Source: Cohnella rhizosphaerae (GTDB lineage: Bacteria > Bacillota > Bacilli > Paenibacillales > Paenibacillaceae). From it: a stretch of 64,000 nt of DNA. The translations under genes were made by a program, and so were the position numbers. Below, piece by piece: positions 1 through 10,546 of this stretch. The notes below the pieces were generated by a model. The model was not told the origin of the DNA, ran no database searches, and was given only the letters and a program-made list of their open reading frames with translations. Each line of letters starts with the position of its first letter. Within the stretch, counting starts at the first letter, position 1. Location: contig NZ_JAPDIA010000003.1 of assembly GCF_029525575.1 (NCBI RefSeq), positions 2,286,214-2,350,213 on the forward strand, given 5' to 3'.

Positions 1-317
1 GCAATCCGTCCAAGCTGATCTTCGATTGCTCGGCCTTTACCGAATTCGTCTTCGCCAAGGTAGGCGTCGATCTGAAGTGGGGCACGAAATACCAGAAGTC
101 CGCAGGCTCCTACGTGAGCAAGAGCAATCTGGCCAAGGGAGACCTCGTATTTTTCGATACGATCGGCAGCAATAACGGCGTTATCAACCATGTAGGCATC
201 TACATGGGAGGCGGCAAGGTGATCCACGACACGCCGTCCGTTAACGGGCTTCAGATCAGTTCGATCACATCCGGCTACTGGTCCACGCACTACGTGACCG
301 CGCGCAGGGTGCTTTAA
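1..317 (+). CDS. NlpC/P60 family cell-wall hydrolase, C-terminal part
   Basis: Open from the left window edge in the frame whose first full codon is at base 3, ending in TAA at 315-317. The visible 104 residues are the catalytic half of an NlpC/P60 papain-like peptidoglycan endopeptidase. The catalytic Cys lies in FDCSAFTEF (codon 27-29), the catalytic His in INHVGIYMG (codon 189-191), and a third polar residue in VIHD (about 225). DLVFF and the HVGIY strand are typical of the fold. Such enzymes cut D-Glu-mDAP type stem peptides outside the cell. The N-terminus, with any signal peptide or SH3/SLH domain, lies outside the window, so the architecture is unknown. Confidence 0.9.
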   Translation, partial: NPSKLIFDCSAFTEFVFAKVGVDLKWGTKYQKSAGSYVSKSNLAKGDLVFFDTIGSNNGVINHVGIYMGGGKVIHDTPSVNGLQISSITSGYWSTHYVTARRVL

Positions 318-442
318 CTAGCGGACAAGGCGCCCATGGGCGGCCGCCAAGCTTGCTGCAGAAGACGTTGAATTCGGGATGTATACGGGAAAACGTTCGG
401 TTGATATCGGCGCTGCGACTGCCGCCGGTATCGACGGCGTTG
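318..442. other. 3' flank of the NlpC/P60 gene, no gene seen
   Basis: Between the hydrolase stop and the terminator there is a short 10-bp palindrome (GCCCATGGGC, about 336-345) and an open frame on the plus strand (about 351-545) with no start or recognisable family. I see no supported gene here. Confidence 0.4.
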
Positions 443-474
443 CCGGGAGCTCAGGGCTTCCGGCTTTTTTCCTT
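442..474 (+). terminator. Rho-independent terminator after the NlpC/P60 gene
   Basis: A 9-bp stem (442-450 with 456-464, one G-T pair, 5-nt loop) is followed directly by six T (465-470). It ends transcription about 130 nt after the hydrolase stop codon and separates that gene from the mdx operon. Confidence 0.65.
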
Positions 475-639
475 ATCGGGCCCCGCTCGGCGGGAAGGCG
501 AGCAGGGCGGCCCAAAAGCGAACTGCGGGCAGTGGTTGAATGCGAGTAGGGCAGAGGCATCGGAACGGCGCCTTCCAGGAGCGGGTCCGTCAAGCGATCC
601 GCTTAACTTGAGAGCGTCTGCTATCTGCGAAAATAGGAG

Positions 640-668
640 TTGTATGTTGCTGAAAAAAGAGTTATGAT
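640..668 (+). promoter_or_regulatory. Sigma-A-like promoter of the mdx operon
   Basis: TTGTAT at 640-645 and TATGAT at 663-668 are separated by 17 nt. The operator starts 4 nt after the -10 box, so a bound repressor would sit over the transcription start. Confidence 0.55.
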
Positions 669-672
669 ATTT

Positions 673-688
673 ATGCAACCGGTTGCAT
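673..688. promoter_or_regulatory. LacI-family operator, perfect 16-bp palindrome
   Basis: ATGCAACCGGTTGCAT is a perfect palindrome with the central CG dyad and GCAA/TTGC arms typical of LacI/MalR operators. It lies between the -10 box and the ribosome site of the LacI-family gene, which implies autoregulation and control of the downstream maltodextrin genes. Confidence 0.75.
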
Positions 689-707
689 TGGAAGGAGAGA
701 GCTTCGA

Positions 708-1675
708 TTGAAAAGATAACGATCAAAGAAATCGCGGAATTGGCCGGGGTCAACAAAGCGACCGTCTCGCGGGTGTTGAACGGCAACGCGAACATCTCGG
801 CGCGGACGCGCGACAAGGTGATGGAGATCGTCAAGCGGCACAATTATGTGCCCAACGCGTTGGCGAAGGGACTGGCTTCGAACCGTACGTACACGGTCGG
901 CTTTTGTTACGACTATACGGAAAAGCAAGCGGTCTCGAACCCTTTCTTCCAGACGGTGCTGCAAGGGGTCGAGGATGTCGTGTACGCGCGCAATTTTCTG
1001 TTCCTGATGATGAGCATGCAGCGCGATCAGCTGGCGCATTCTTCGTTCGCCAAGGTCGTGACGGAGCGTCGTATTGACGGAGTGCTCGTGCCCACGCAGC
1101 TGTTCACCGAAGCGACGCATCGTCTGCTGCGGCAGGAGGGCATGCCCTTCGTCGTCGTCGGCGAGCCGATGATCTCGCAGCCCGACGTGCATTGGGTAGA
1201 CATCGACAACGTGCAAGCCTCGGAAAAGCTGACCCGGCGCCTGCTGGACCAGGGGCTCGGAGACGTACGGATCGTGTACGACGAGGCGGACAAAGTCAGG
1301 GACAAGTTCGTGCTGGATCGGATCGAAGGCTACAAAAGGGCGATGGGCGCATCGCGGTTGAAGCCGAGAGAGGCCACGCTGCCGCAAGTCGAGGAAGCGT
1401 TCGTCGGCGAAGCCGAAACCGTACCGCAGGCGTTGATCTTTTCCACCGAATCGTTGCTGTTCGACTGGCTGGACACTGCGGCGTCGTATCCGCAGGCGCA
1501 TTCGATTCGTTTGGCTACGTTCGACCGCAGCCCGTTTCACCGGCATATGAAGTACGCCGTCGAGGCGATCGAGATCGAACTTGAGGCCATGGGCACCGAG
1601 GCGGCGGACATGCTGTTCGCCTTGATCGACAAGAACGAGCTGGCGCAACCTTATATCAAAATACCTTCCAAGTAA
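708..1675 (+). CDS. mdxR: LacI-family regulator of maltodextrin use (MdxR/MalR-like; start disrupted)
   Basis: About 322 residues. The N-terminal LacI helix-turn-helix reads ITIKEIAELAGVNKATVSRVLNG, followed by the hinge NYVPNALAKGL and a periplasmic-binding-protein-like effector domain. Position as first gene before a GH13 amylase and a maltodextrin ABC operon matches Bacillus yvdE/mdxR. The start is odd. AAGGAGAG (692-699) is spaced for TTG at 708, but TTG AAA AGA TAA is out of frame; the aligned frame has ATT at 707. One extra A in the A4 run (711-714) would give the canonical MKKITIKE start, so a missing base is likely. An upstream in-frame TTG at 683 lies inside the operator and is unlikely. 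Effector probably a maltodextrin. Confidence 0.85.
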
Positions 1676-1710
1676 AAGCGGGAACAAGGAACAGGCAAAG
1701 GATTGGTTAG

Positions 1711-3477
1711 ATGACGGCAACGACGACAAGGCTTTACCACGATCCGGCGCTTGATGCGACGTTGGCGCGGTTAGACGAACTCGAGATTCGTTTTGCGCTG
1801 CCGAAGGACGCCCGCGAGGTCGAGATCGTGTACTGGGATAAGTACAGGAAGCAGGAGCAGGGTCTGCGCAGGTTGCGTCCGGTGCGCTGGGCGGAGACGT
1901 CGGAGCTGGCTTTTTACAGAGTCGTATTGAGGAGCGACGCACCGCGCGTTCGATATCTTCAATATATATTCACTTTTGAGCGGGGGAGGACAAGCCCGGG
2001 TATTGCAGGCGGCAGGCTTGACAGAAGAGGGCGCGCAGGCGATTCCCTTTCAATTCTCGTACGCGGGAGACCGGGATACGGTGCACCGGCCTGCCTGGAC
2101 CGCGGATCGGGTATGGTATCAGATCTTCCCGGAACGCTTTTTCAACGGCGATCCGAGCCGCGATCCCGAGGGTGTCGTGCCGTGGCACTCGGCGCCCGGC
2201 CGGGACAACTTCTTCGGAGGCGATCTGGCGGGAATCCTCGCGAAGCTCGACGATCTGGGACGATTGGGCATTAATGCGATTTATTTAAATCCCGTGTTCG
2301 TCTCCCGTTCGAATCACAAATACGATACCGAGGACTACTTCGAGATCGATCCCGCGTTCGGCACGCGTGAACAGTTGAAGGAGCTGGCCGACGCTTGCCA
2401 TGAACGGGACATCAAGCTGGTGCTCGACCTGGTGATCAATCATTGCTCGTATTACCATCCGTTTTTTCAGGACGTGATCGAACGGGGAGAGGCTTCGCCT
2501 TATAAAGAGTGGTTCTACGTCAACCGGTATCCGATCGCGTTCGGGGAAGAGGACTACGACTCTGTCGGCTACTACAAGTGGATGCCCAAGCTGCGGACAT
2601 CGAATCCCGAAGTGCAGCGGTACATCTTCGATATCCTATCCTTCTGGCAGGAAGAGACCGGTATCGACGGATGGCGGATCGATGTCGCAGACGAGGTGGA
2701 AGCCCGGTTCCTGGGGGGAACTGAGTTCCAAGGTCAAGCAATTGAATAAAGACTCTTTTATTATTGCAGAAATCTGGTACGATGCCAAGCTGATGATGAC
2801 CGGGCGAGGCGTCGACAGTGTCATGAATTACGAACTTCGCGATATGCTGCTGGCGCTCGTAGCGGACGAGAGCATCGGTGTCGGCGACTTTCATGAGCGG
2901 CTTGTCCGCCATGCGAACCGATACGCGCTGGCCGAGGCGATGGGGCTGTACAACCTGCTCGGCAGCCACGACACCGAGCGAATTTGGACGCGCTGCGGCG
3001 CGGACAGGCGCAAGCTGTCGCTGCTGCTGGCGATGCAGTTTATGCTGCCGGGCATGCCCGCGGTGTACTACGGCGACGAGATCGGCATGGCGGGAGACAA
3101 CGATCCCGGCTGCCGAGGCGCGATGAGATGGGAGCCGGAACCGGCCGACAGCGATATCTGGCAGGAGACGGCAGAATGGATTCGGCTGCGCAAGTCTCAT
3201 CCGGCGCTGCTCGGCGGCGATCTGATCCTTTTTGCAGCCGAGCGATGTAAGCGCTTATACGATTGTCAGAAGACATGAGGGTCGCGAGCTTCGGCTGATC
3301 TTCAATGCATCGGGCGCATCCGCCCGCTCAGCCCAAGAGACGATGCGGGCATGCGGCGTCGATCCGGAGGCCGTCGCGGTCATTCGCTCCGCCGGCGCGG
3401 ATCTTGCTTCGGACGCCATGCCGCCATGGTCATGGCTGTTGCTAGACATCATTGATACAGGGGGGATTCGTCCATGA
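1711..3477 (+). CDS. GH13 maltogenic amylase / cyclomaltodextrinase / neopullulanase (three frameshifts)
   Basis: Cytoplasmic GH13 enzyme that would hydrolyse imported maltodextrins or cyclodextrins. Repaired length is about 588 residues, the normal size for the neopullulanase subfamily. An N-terminal CBM34-like beta domain (first ~110 residues) precedes the barrel. Catalytic signatures visible: nucleophile Asp in GWRIDVADEV, acid/base Glu in IIAEIWYDA, transition-state Asp in LLGSHDTER, plus GVVPW and INAIYLNPVF. The frame breaks at the G5 run 1982-1986, the G6 run 2713-2718 and the T5 run 3229-3233. Each is repaired by removing one base, so the gene is probably intact in the cell. Its TGA overlaps the ATG of the binding-protein gene (ATGA), indicating coupling. 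Equivalent in position to Bacillus yvdF. Confidence 0.85.
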
Positions 3478-4793
3478 ATAATCGTCCGTACCGGTTATTG
3501 CTTTCCATATGCTTGATCCTGGCGCTGTTCGCGCTGTCCGCTTGCGGCGGCAATAACGGGAACAAGGGCGGCGACGCCTCGCCCTCGGCTGCCGCGCCCG
3601 CTTCTTCGAAAGCGTCCCCGGCGTCGGCCAAGCAGGTGAAGCTGACGTTCTGGCACCACTACAGCGCTTCTTCTCCCGAGGAGAAAACGCTGACGGAGAC
3701 GCTCATTCCGAAATTCGAGCAAGAAAATCCAGGAATCAAGGTCGAGGCCGTCGCCTTTACATGGGAGGATCTGCACAAGAAGCTGCAGATCGCGGGCAGT
3801 ACGAACGAGCTGCCGGACATCGCGCGTCTCGACATTATCTGGGTGCCCGAGCTGCAGCGCAGCAACTGGCTCTTGCCGTTGGACGAGAAGTTCCCGGACT
3901 TCAAGCAGACGGTCGACGGCCTGCTGGAGGGCCCTGTGTCGACGGCCAAGGTCGGCGAGCATTATTACGGCATTCCGCTGAACACGAATACGAAGGTGCT
4001 GTTCTGGAACGAGGCCATGCTCAAGCAGGCCGGCTTGTCCGAGCCGCCGGCGACGACCGACGCGTTTTTTGCCGCGCTGGAAGCCGTGAAGTCGTCTGCG
4101 CCGAAGGCATGGGGGTACGGGGAGCCCGGCTTGTACGGTTGGAACGTACTGCCGTGGATATGGAGCAACGGCGGCGACGTGCTGGCGCCGGATATGAGCA
4201 CGGCGGACGGCTATCTGAATTCCGCGGACACGGTCGCGATTCTGACCCGTCTGCAGCAAGCTTATCAGGACGGCATGATCGCGGGCTTCAAGCCGGGCGA
4301 CGTGCCGGTCACCGAAGGCCATGCCAAAGGCTCCTATGCGCTGATTGCGGAAGGGCCGTGGGCGGTGGCGCAGTTCCAGGGACAATTCGCCGGCTTCAAT
4401 GCCCGGATGACCGGCTTTCCCGCCGGCAAGACGGGCTCGGTCCAGGTGCTGGGCGGAGAGGATATCGGCATTTTGAACGATCGGCACGAAGCGGAGTCCT
4501 GGAAGTTCCTTCAGTTCATGACGGGCGAGTTTGCCCAGGTGGAGATGGGCAAGGTCGGTCAGATCCCGGTTAATCTGGCCGCGATGGACAATGCCGAGAT
4601 CAAGGCTATCGACTATTTCGCCCCGTTCCTCGAGCAGCTGTCGACGGCCAAAGCCAGACCGCCGGTAGCCGCCTGGCCGCAGATCGATGAAGTCATCAAT
4701 ACGACGATGTCCAAAATATTTTTGAAGAAAACGGACGTAAAAACCGAGCTGGACCAGGCGGTCAAGCAGATCGACGACCTGCTCGGGGCTTAA
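3474..4793 (+). CDS. mdxE: Maltodextrin-type ABC transporter substrate-binding lipoprotein (MdxE-like)
   Basis: 439 residues, intact. A lipoprotein signal peptide with lipobox LSAC (Cys24) is followed by a low-complexity Ala/Ser linker and a family 1 solute-binding fold. VKLTFWHHYSA, PDIARLDIIWVPEL, NTNTKVLFWNEAML and VLGGEDIGI are typical of MalE/CUT1 sugar-binding proteins. It would capture maltodextrins outside the membrane for the two permeases encoded downstream. Translation starts at the ATG overlapping the amylase stop, with a G6 ribosome site at 3460-3465. No ATPase gene lies in the operon, so a shared MsmX-like ATPase elsewhere is expected, as in Bacillus. Confidence 0.9.
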   Translation: MNNRPYRLLLSICLILALFALSACGGNNGNKGGDASPSAAAPASSKASPASAKQVKLTFWHHYSASSPEEKTLTETLIPKFEQENPGIKVEAVAFTWEDLHKKLQIAGSTNELPDIARLDIIWVPELQRSNWLLPLDEKFPDFKQTVDGLLEGPVSTAKVGEHYYGIPLNTNTKVLFWNEAMLKQAGLSEPPATTDAFFAALEAVKSSAPKAWGYGEPGLYGWNVLPWIWSNGGDVLAPDMSTADGYLNSADTVAILTRLQQAYQDGMIAGFKPGDVPVTEGHAKGSYALIAEGPWAVAQFQGQFAGFNARMTGFPAGKTGSVQVLGGEDIGILNDRHEAESWKFLQFMTGEFAQVEMGKVGQIPVNLAAMDNAEIKAIDYFAPFLEQLSTAKARPPVAAWPQIDEVINTTMSKIFLKKTDVKTELDQAVKQIDDLLGA

Positions 4794-4807
4794 CCGAGCC
4801 GCAAAAA

Positions 4808-4838
4808 AAGAAGAACTCCGCCTCCCGGGGTTCTTCTT
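4808..4838 (+). promoter_or_regulatory. Intercistronic hairpin between binding-protein and permease genes
   Basis: A 13-bp stem (4808-4820 with 4826-4838, one G-T pair, loop 4821-4825) starts 15 nt after the mdxE-like stop. There is no T-run after it on the plus strand. This is the usual position for an mRNA-stabilising or partial-termination hairpin that lets the binding protein be made in excess over the permeases. Confidence 0.6.
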
Positions 4839-4859
4839 CGGAAACGGAAGGGAAGCACG

Positions 4860-5740
4860 ATGAGACATAGACGGTTCCAACCGGACGCTTACTTGTTTTT
4901 TTTGCCCGCCTTTTTTATTTTTCGCGTCGTTTGTGCTTTATCCGCTTGTCCGCAACTTGTTATACAGCTTCACGGATTTCCGCCTGACGGATCTCCGCGA
5001 CGCTCCCTTCGTCGGTCTGGACAATTACGGCCGTGTCCTGAGCGATCCTGTCTTCTGGATCTCGATCCGCAATGTGCTGATCTACGGGGCGATATCGGTA
5101 CCTGGCCAGATCGTGGCGGGCTTTGCGGTCGCTTTTGCGCTCCATCGCCGGATCGCGGGCGTGCGGCTGTTTCGTACGCTTTATTTTCTTCCTGTCATCA
5201 CATCATGGGTCGTCGCGTCCTTGATTTTCAAATTTATTTTTACGGATCGCGGGTTGCTGAACTATGTGCTGTCGGACGTGCTTCATCTGAGCGACGAACC
5301 GGTCAATTGGCTCGGCACGCCGATGTACGCGATGATCGTACTTTCGCTGCTGGGGATCTGGAAGGGGGCCGGCTGGGTGATGGTCATGTATCTGGCGGCG
5401 CTGCAAAACGTTCCGAAGGATCTGTACGAAGCCGCATCGATCGACGGTGCGACGGTGGCGCAGTCCGTACGCTACATTACATTGCCGGCGATCCGCGAAA
5501 TGACCGGCTTCGTGCAGATTATGCTCATCATCGGCGCGTTTAACGTCTTCACCTCGGTTTATCTGGTTACGGACGGCGGACCGCTTAATCAGACCGAGGT
5601 GATGCTGACTTGGATGTATCGGCAGGCGTTCGGCAATTACGATCTGGGCTATGCATCGGCGCTTTCCTTTTTTATTCGCCATCCCGATCGGATTGCTGAC
5701 CTGGGTTCGGTTTCGCCTGACGGGGAGGAGCGCGACATGA
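4860..5740 (+). CDS. mdxF: ABC sugar permease, MalF/MdxF-like (two frameshifts)
   Basis: About 293 residues when repaired, the usual size for a CUT1 permease without the extra MalF loop. It has six predicted membrane segments and the EAA loop EAASIDGATVAQSVRYITLP that contacts the ATPase. The start ATG at 4860 follows GGAAGGGAAG. The frame breaks at a T5 run (4918-4922; repaired FFIFASFVLYPLVRN) and a T6 run (5668-5673; repaired ALSFLFAIPIGLLTWVRF). The second break makes this gene appear fused to the next permease. The repaired frame ends in TGA at 5738-5740, overlapping the next ATG. Confidence 0.85.
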
Positions 5741-6567
5741 GAAAAGGGATCCTTCGCTTCGCCGTATACGTTCCGCTGATCGCCGGCGCGCTGCTCAGTC
5801 TTTATCCCTTGCTGTTCATGCTTTCGACGTCGCTGCAGCCGATGACGGTCGTGTTCGAGTATCCGCCGAAACTGTTCTCGGGTTCGATGACCTGGAGCAA
5901 CTTCGAAGCCGCATGGACGAGCCGCAATTTCTCGCTTTACCTGTTCAACAGCTTGTTCGTGACGGCTTCGTCGCTGCTCGTCATTGCCCTGCTGTCGTCG
6001 CTGCTCGCGTTCGCGTATTCGCGGTTCGCGTTCGTCGGCAAGCGATTAAGCTTCGCCTTGCTTATGAGCAGTCTCGTCATTCCCGGGCTCACGCTGGTCA
6101 TTCCGCAGTTTGTCATGATGCATCAGCTCGGCTTGAACGATTCGTTCGGCGGACTTATCACCGTTTACGCAAGCCGGCGCGATTCCGTTTACGACGTTTC
6201 TGCTGAAAGGCTTCTTCGATTCGATCTCCAGGGAGATCGACGAATCTATCGCGATCGACGGCGGCTCCAGTTGGACGCTGTACTGGCGAATGATCGTGCC
6301 GTTGTCCAAACCGGCGTTCGTGCCGGCGATTATATTTAACGTGCTGTCGATTTGGGAGGAATTCCCTTGGGCGCTTACGATTATCAGCGATCCCGCCAAG
6401 CGGACGCTGCCGATCGCGCTGGCGAACTTTCAGGGTCAGTACACGACCCAGTGGGGCGTCGTGTTCGCGGGGGGCGCTTATTGCCGTGCTGCCGATCGTC
6501 GTTGTCTTTTTTGCTGCTTCAGCGCTTTTTCGTTCAAGGCATCATGTCGGGCGCGGTCAAGGGATGA
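5737..6567 (+). CDS. mdxG: ABC sugar permease, MalG/MdxG-like (three frameshifts)
   Basis: Second CUT1 permease, about 276 residues repaired, starting at the ATGA overlap with the previous gene. Six membrane segments; EAA loop ESIAIDGGSSWTLYWRMIVP; characteristic C-terminus FLLLQRFFVQGIMSGAVKG. The frame breaks near 6169-6172 (repaired VYAAGAIPFTTFLLKGFF), at a G6 run (6469-6474) and at a T6 run (6507-6512). Together with the previous permease and the lipoprotein it forms the maltodextrin importer. The gene is last in its operon; a long hairpin follows. Confidence 0.85.
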
Positions 6568-6595
6568 TGCTCCGCGTCTCTGCGGCTTAAACGAA

Positions 6596-6638
6596 GAGGG
6601 TTCCCCTGCCGGCCGTATGGCCGGACGAGGGAACCCTC
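6596..6638. terminator. Bidirectional hairpin between convergent mdxG and NRPS genes
   Basis: A perfect 10-bp outer stem (6596-6605 with 6629-6638) encloses a perfect 6-bp inner hairpin (6609-6614 with 6619-6624, loop GTAT). T-runs are absent, so it may act by strong structure only. It sits between two converging transcription units. Confidence 0.5.
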
Positions 6639-6661
6639 CTGTTATCGTTCGGGCTGCCGGT

Positions 6662-9600
6662 TTATACGCCCGCGGCTTCGCCCGTCTGATCCGCCCGCAG
6701 CAGCCTTTTCGGCGCCGGAAAATATCCGATCGATACGGCGTAATCGATCATCTGGCGAAGATAGCGCTCGTCCGCCGGCGCGCAGCGGATGTCCGTCGAC
6801 TCAAGGAAAGAGGACGTGGCCGGGCAGCCGTAGCGATAGTCCGAATCCTTCGCGCCGTCGCCCTCGAGCTGGGTGATCGCGAGCTTCACCGCTTCCGGAT
6901 CCTTGAGCAATGCCGAATCGAACAGCCAGCTCGAATAATCCGAGAAATCGAGCGTCTCCACCGGATAACCAAGCGCGACGACCATCTCGATCAACCGCTC
7001 GTAGCGAACGGGCGCCGGATTGCAAATGTGGAACATTCGCCCGCAAGTGTCCGCCCGCAGCGCCAGGTGCACGATCGAGCGGCCGGCATAGTCGATCGGG
7101 GTGAAGTCCACGTCCCAATTCGCTTTCGGCGCTTTGCCGAGCAGCAGCATCGCTTTGATCATCCGGTAGAATGCGTTGTTATCGATGTTCTGCTGGAACT
7201 TCCCATTCTCCGAATGGCAGGACAGATTGCCCGCCCGGTAGACGTTGACGGCCAGGCCGCGGTTCGCGGCGGCGAACAGCAGCTTTTCCGCTTCGAGCTT
7301 GCTCTGCGTGTACAGGTTGGCCACCCGCAGGTCCGGATCGAACGCGGGGCGCGCAAGCTGCTCTTCCCACTGTCCGCTCAGCGCGAGATCTTCCGGAATG
7401 CCGAGCGTGGAGATGTGGTGAAATCTCACGTCGCGCTCCGATCCTTCGGCGAGCTCGATCAGATGGCGGGTGGCGAGGACGTTCGACCTGGCGAATTGCT
7501 CCGCGTCCCCGAAATGGCGCACGTCGGCTGCGCTATGCAGGATGGCGTCCGCATGCGCCCGGACGAACTGCGCGTCGGCTTGCGACAATCCCAGTCCCGG
7601 CTGCGACAGGTCACCCTCGAAGACGTAGACGCGCCCGTCCAGCAGATCGAGCGAAGCCGGGCCGAAGTAGTGCGCCAACGTCTTTTGAATTCTGAACGGC
7701 GCCGAGTCCCCGCCGCTCGGCCGCGCGAGGCAGAGGATCTTCGCCTCGCTCTGGACGAGCAGCTCGTAGAGCAGATAGGCGCCGAGGTAGCCGGTCGCGC
7801 CGGTCAGCAATACGCCTGACGGCCGTTCGCGGCGCCGGTCGTCCCGCTCCGCGGACGAGGGTCCCAGACAGGCGGGATGCTCGTCGAGCGGGATCGTCTC
7901 GCCTCCCGCGAACGCTTTTCGTGCGCCTGCGGCACCTGGGCCGGCACCTCCATCGGCATCGGCTCCGGCGTTCGCCCGATCCGCGCGCGCCGCCAGTTTT
8001 TCGATCGTCCTGCATTCGAAAAAGTCGTTGATGCCGATTTCCGGGAAACGCGGCTTGAGCAGGACGAGCACATGCATGATCGCCAGCGAATCGCCGCCGA
8101 TCTCGAAGAAGTCGTCGCGGATGCCGATGCTGCCGAGCTCCAGCGATTCCTGCCAGGCGGCCGCTATGGCGGCCTGGGTCTCGTTAACCGGGGGGTTCGA
8201 ACCCGTCGTCGTCTTGCTCCTGTTCCTCCTGCCGCAGCTCGTAGCCGGCAAGCTTTTTGCGGTCGATCTTGCCGGTCGGCGAGAGCGGCATCTCGTCCAG
8301 CTGCACGATCAGCTTCGGCACAAAGTAGGAGGGGAGCTTGGCGCCGAGCAGCCGCTTGACGTCCGCGGCGACCACGCGCGCGCCGTCCTTGGAGGTGAAG
8401 AACCCGACGAGCATGTTCTGGCCGTCCTTTTCCTTCTTCGGCACGACGGCGATGTTCTGGACGTTGGGAATCTTGGCAAAAGCGTCCTCGATCTCGCCGA
8501 TCTCGATCCGGTGTCCGCGAATCTTGATCTGCGAGTCGCGGCGGCCGACGTACTCGATCGTGCCATCCGGCAGCAGCTTGGCGAAGTCTCCCGACTTGTA
8601 GATCAGGCTGCCCGGCTCGAACGGATTCGGGACGAACGCGTCCCTGGTTTTCTCGGGCTGGTTCAGATAGCCTTTGGCCAGTCCCACGGTCGAGATGAGC
8701 ACTTCTCCGTGGACGTTGACCGGACACAGCCGGTTCTCCTCGTTGACGATGTAAACTTTGTAGTTGCCGATCGGCCGTCCGATCGGCACGTTGGCCAGAT
8801 CGTCCGGAATATAATCCTTGATCGTATGGGTCGTCGTGCACACCGTGCATTCGGTCGGCCCGTACACGTTCACGATCGCGATGGCGTCTTTGAACTTGCG
8901 CTGAAAAGCGCGCACCTGCTCGCCATACAGCGCTTCGCCCGCCACCGTGATGAGTTGGACGCGGGACAGCTTGCGGTAGCCTTCGTCCGACAGATACGCG
9001 GACAGTTGATTAAAAAACACGGTCGGCAGGATAGCGACGATCGTCGTTCCCGTCCGTTCGACCGCCGAGGCGAATTCCTCGACCGACATTCGCTCGGCCG
9101 GGGACAGCAGGTACAGCTCGGCGCCGTAGAACAACGCGCCGATCGTATCCCACACGGAGGCGTCGAAGCTGTACGTGGCGAATTGGGTCAGCACGTCGTC
9201 CGGCCCGATGCGGCAATCCTTGCGGACCGATTCGCCCAGGTTGACGACGCCTTCGTGCGCGATAAGCGCGCCCTTCGGCCGGCCGGTCGAGCCGGACGTA
9301 TAGATGACATAAGCGAGATCGTCCGGACATACGCCAGCATCCGGATTTTCCAAGCCCTCGCAAGCCGGGAATCCCGCTTCGACGTCGAAGATCGCCTTAA
9401 CCGTCCCGATGTCCGCGCAGAGTCGCTCCGCGGCGGGCATGTATCTGCCTTTCGTCAGGACGAACGCCGATCCCGTATCCTCCACGATATAACGGTTGCG
9501 CTCGTCGGGATGCTCCGGGTCGACGGGAACGTATACGCCGCCCGCCTTCAGAATGCCGAGCAGGCTCGCGATCAGCTCCGCGCTGCGCTCCATCAGGATC

Positions 9601-10425
9601 GTGACGAACTCGCCCTTTCGAAGGCCGCGATCCATCAGCATCCGCGCCGTCCGGTTCGCCAGCTCGTTCAGCTGCCGGTACGTCCATTTGCCTTCGGCGG
9701 AGGAGACCGCGGTCTTGTCCGGATAAAGCGCGGCCGCCCGCTCGAACATGCCGTGAATCGTCGCGTTCTTGTCGTACGACGCTTCCGTCGCGTTCAGCGC
9801 CGCATAGACCGCGGCATCCGCTTCCGTCAGCAGATCGACTCCCCCAAAGCTCGCGTACGGGTCTGCCAACGCAGCCTCCAGCAGGGCGACGAAGTACCGG
9901 ACGTAGCGGCCGATCGTCGCTTCGCGGAAAAGAGAGGTATCGTATTCGACGACGACGGCCCAGCCGCCGTCGCGCTCGCGCAGCTGCCAGTTCAACTGCT
10001 CGCGCTCCGCGCGAAGGGAGAAGCCGACGGAGAAGCGGGTCTCGCAGACGCCCTCGAACGGCGGCTCCGGCGCGATCAGGCCGCGATGAACGGCATCGCG
10101 CAGGTCGGCGAACGTACTGGCCGCGGACGCGTCGACGAACACGGGCGCGTCGCCGGCCGCGGCGGCGATGCCGGCCGCCATCTCCCGCTCGCCCGACAAG
10201 CGGCAGATCCATGCGAAGTAGACGGCCGCCAGCAAGGCGATATCGCGATTTCCCTCCTTTTTTCGATTCCCCGAGCTTTCGGGTTAATGATTCGCTTAAC
10301 GCATATTCGATCGTATCGTAGGCGTAAGTCCGGCGATGACGGGGATAGTCCGTCGGCAGCAGAAGAACCGGCTGTTGCGATCCGCGCGCGTGGTTCAGTT
10401 CGGCAGCGGTACGATTGAAAGACAT
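6662..10425 (-). CDS. Single-module NRPS: partial condensation, adenylation, carrier and thioester-reductase domains (two frameshifts)
   Basis: About 1,254 residues repaired. Start ATG at 10425 follows GGAGGCA. N-terminus: only the C-terminal lobe of a condensation domain; no HHxxxDG is present. Adenylation domain: YTSGSTGRPKG, FDASVWDT, YGPTE, YKSGDFAK and PLSPTGKIDRKKL. Carrier domain: FFEIGGDSL with the phosphopantetheine Ser (about 8090). Reductase: NAD(P) motif TGATGYLG (about 7790) and catalytic YTQSK. Such an enzyme activates one amino acid and releases it reductively as an aldehyde or alcohol. A hand-read specificity code of about DAWATAVVCK resembles aromatic/Phe-type codes. Frame breaks: run 10258-10263 and G6 run 8190-8195, both repaired by one deletion. 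No other biosynthetic gene is adjacent, and a PPTase must come from elsewhere. Confidence 0.85.
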
Positions 10426-10452
10426 GTTGTTATTGCCTCCATTGCTAGAATG

Positions 10453-10488
10453 GAGACGCACCCCATCCCAGAGAATAGAGTGCGTCTC
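10453..10488 (-). promoter_or_regulatory. Hairpin in the NRPS 5' leader
   Basis: Perfect 9-bp inverted repeat (10453-10461 with 10480-10488, 18-nt loop), 28 nt upstream of the NRPS ATG and about 90 nt after the chemotaxis-receptor stop. It could be a weak terminator or a leader element; no T-run follows on the minus strand. Confidence 0.35.
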
Positions 10489-10546
10489 GGTGATCCGGGA
10501 GAGTGCTGATATGGTTTATTCGCAATCAAAATCAAATCTTATTTAT

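Noticed and set aside
351-545. Open plus-strand frame with IGAATAAGIDGV, faintly like a HAD phosphatase end
   Set aside because: No start, ribosome site or catalytic motif, and it crosses a clear terminator hairpin.
4933-6339. Fused double permease
   Set aside because: The fusion comes from a T6-run frameshift; the repaired frame ends at 5740 with a normal ATGA overlap.
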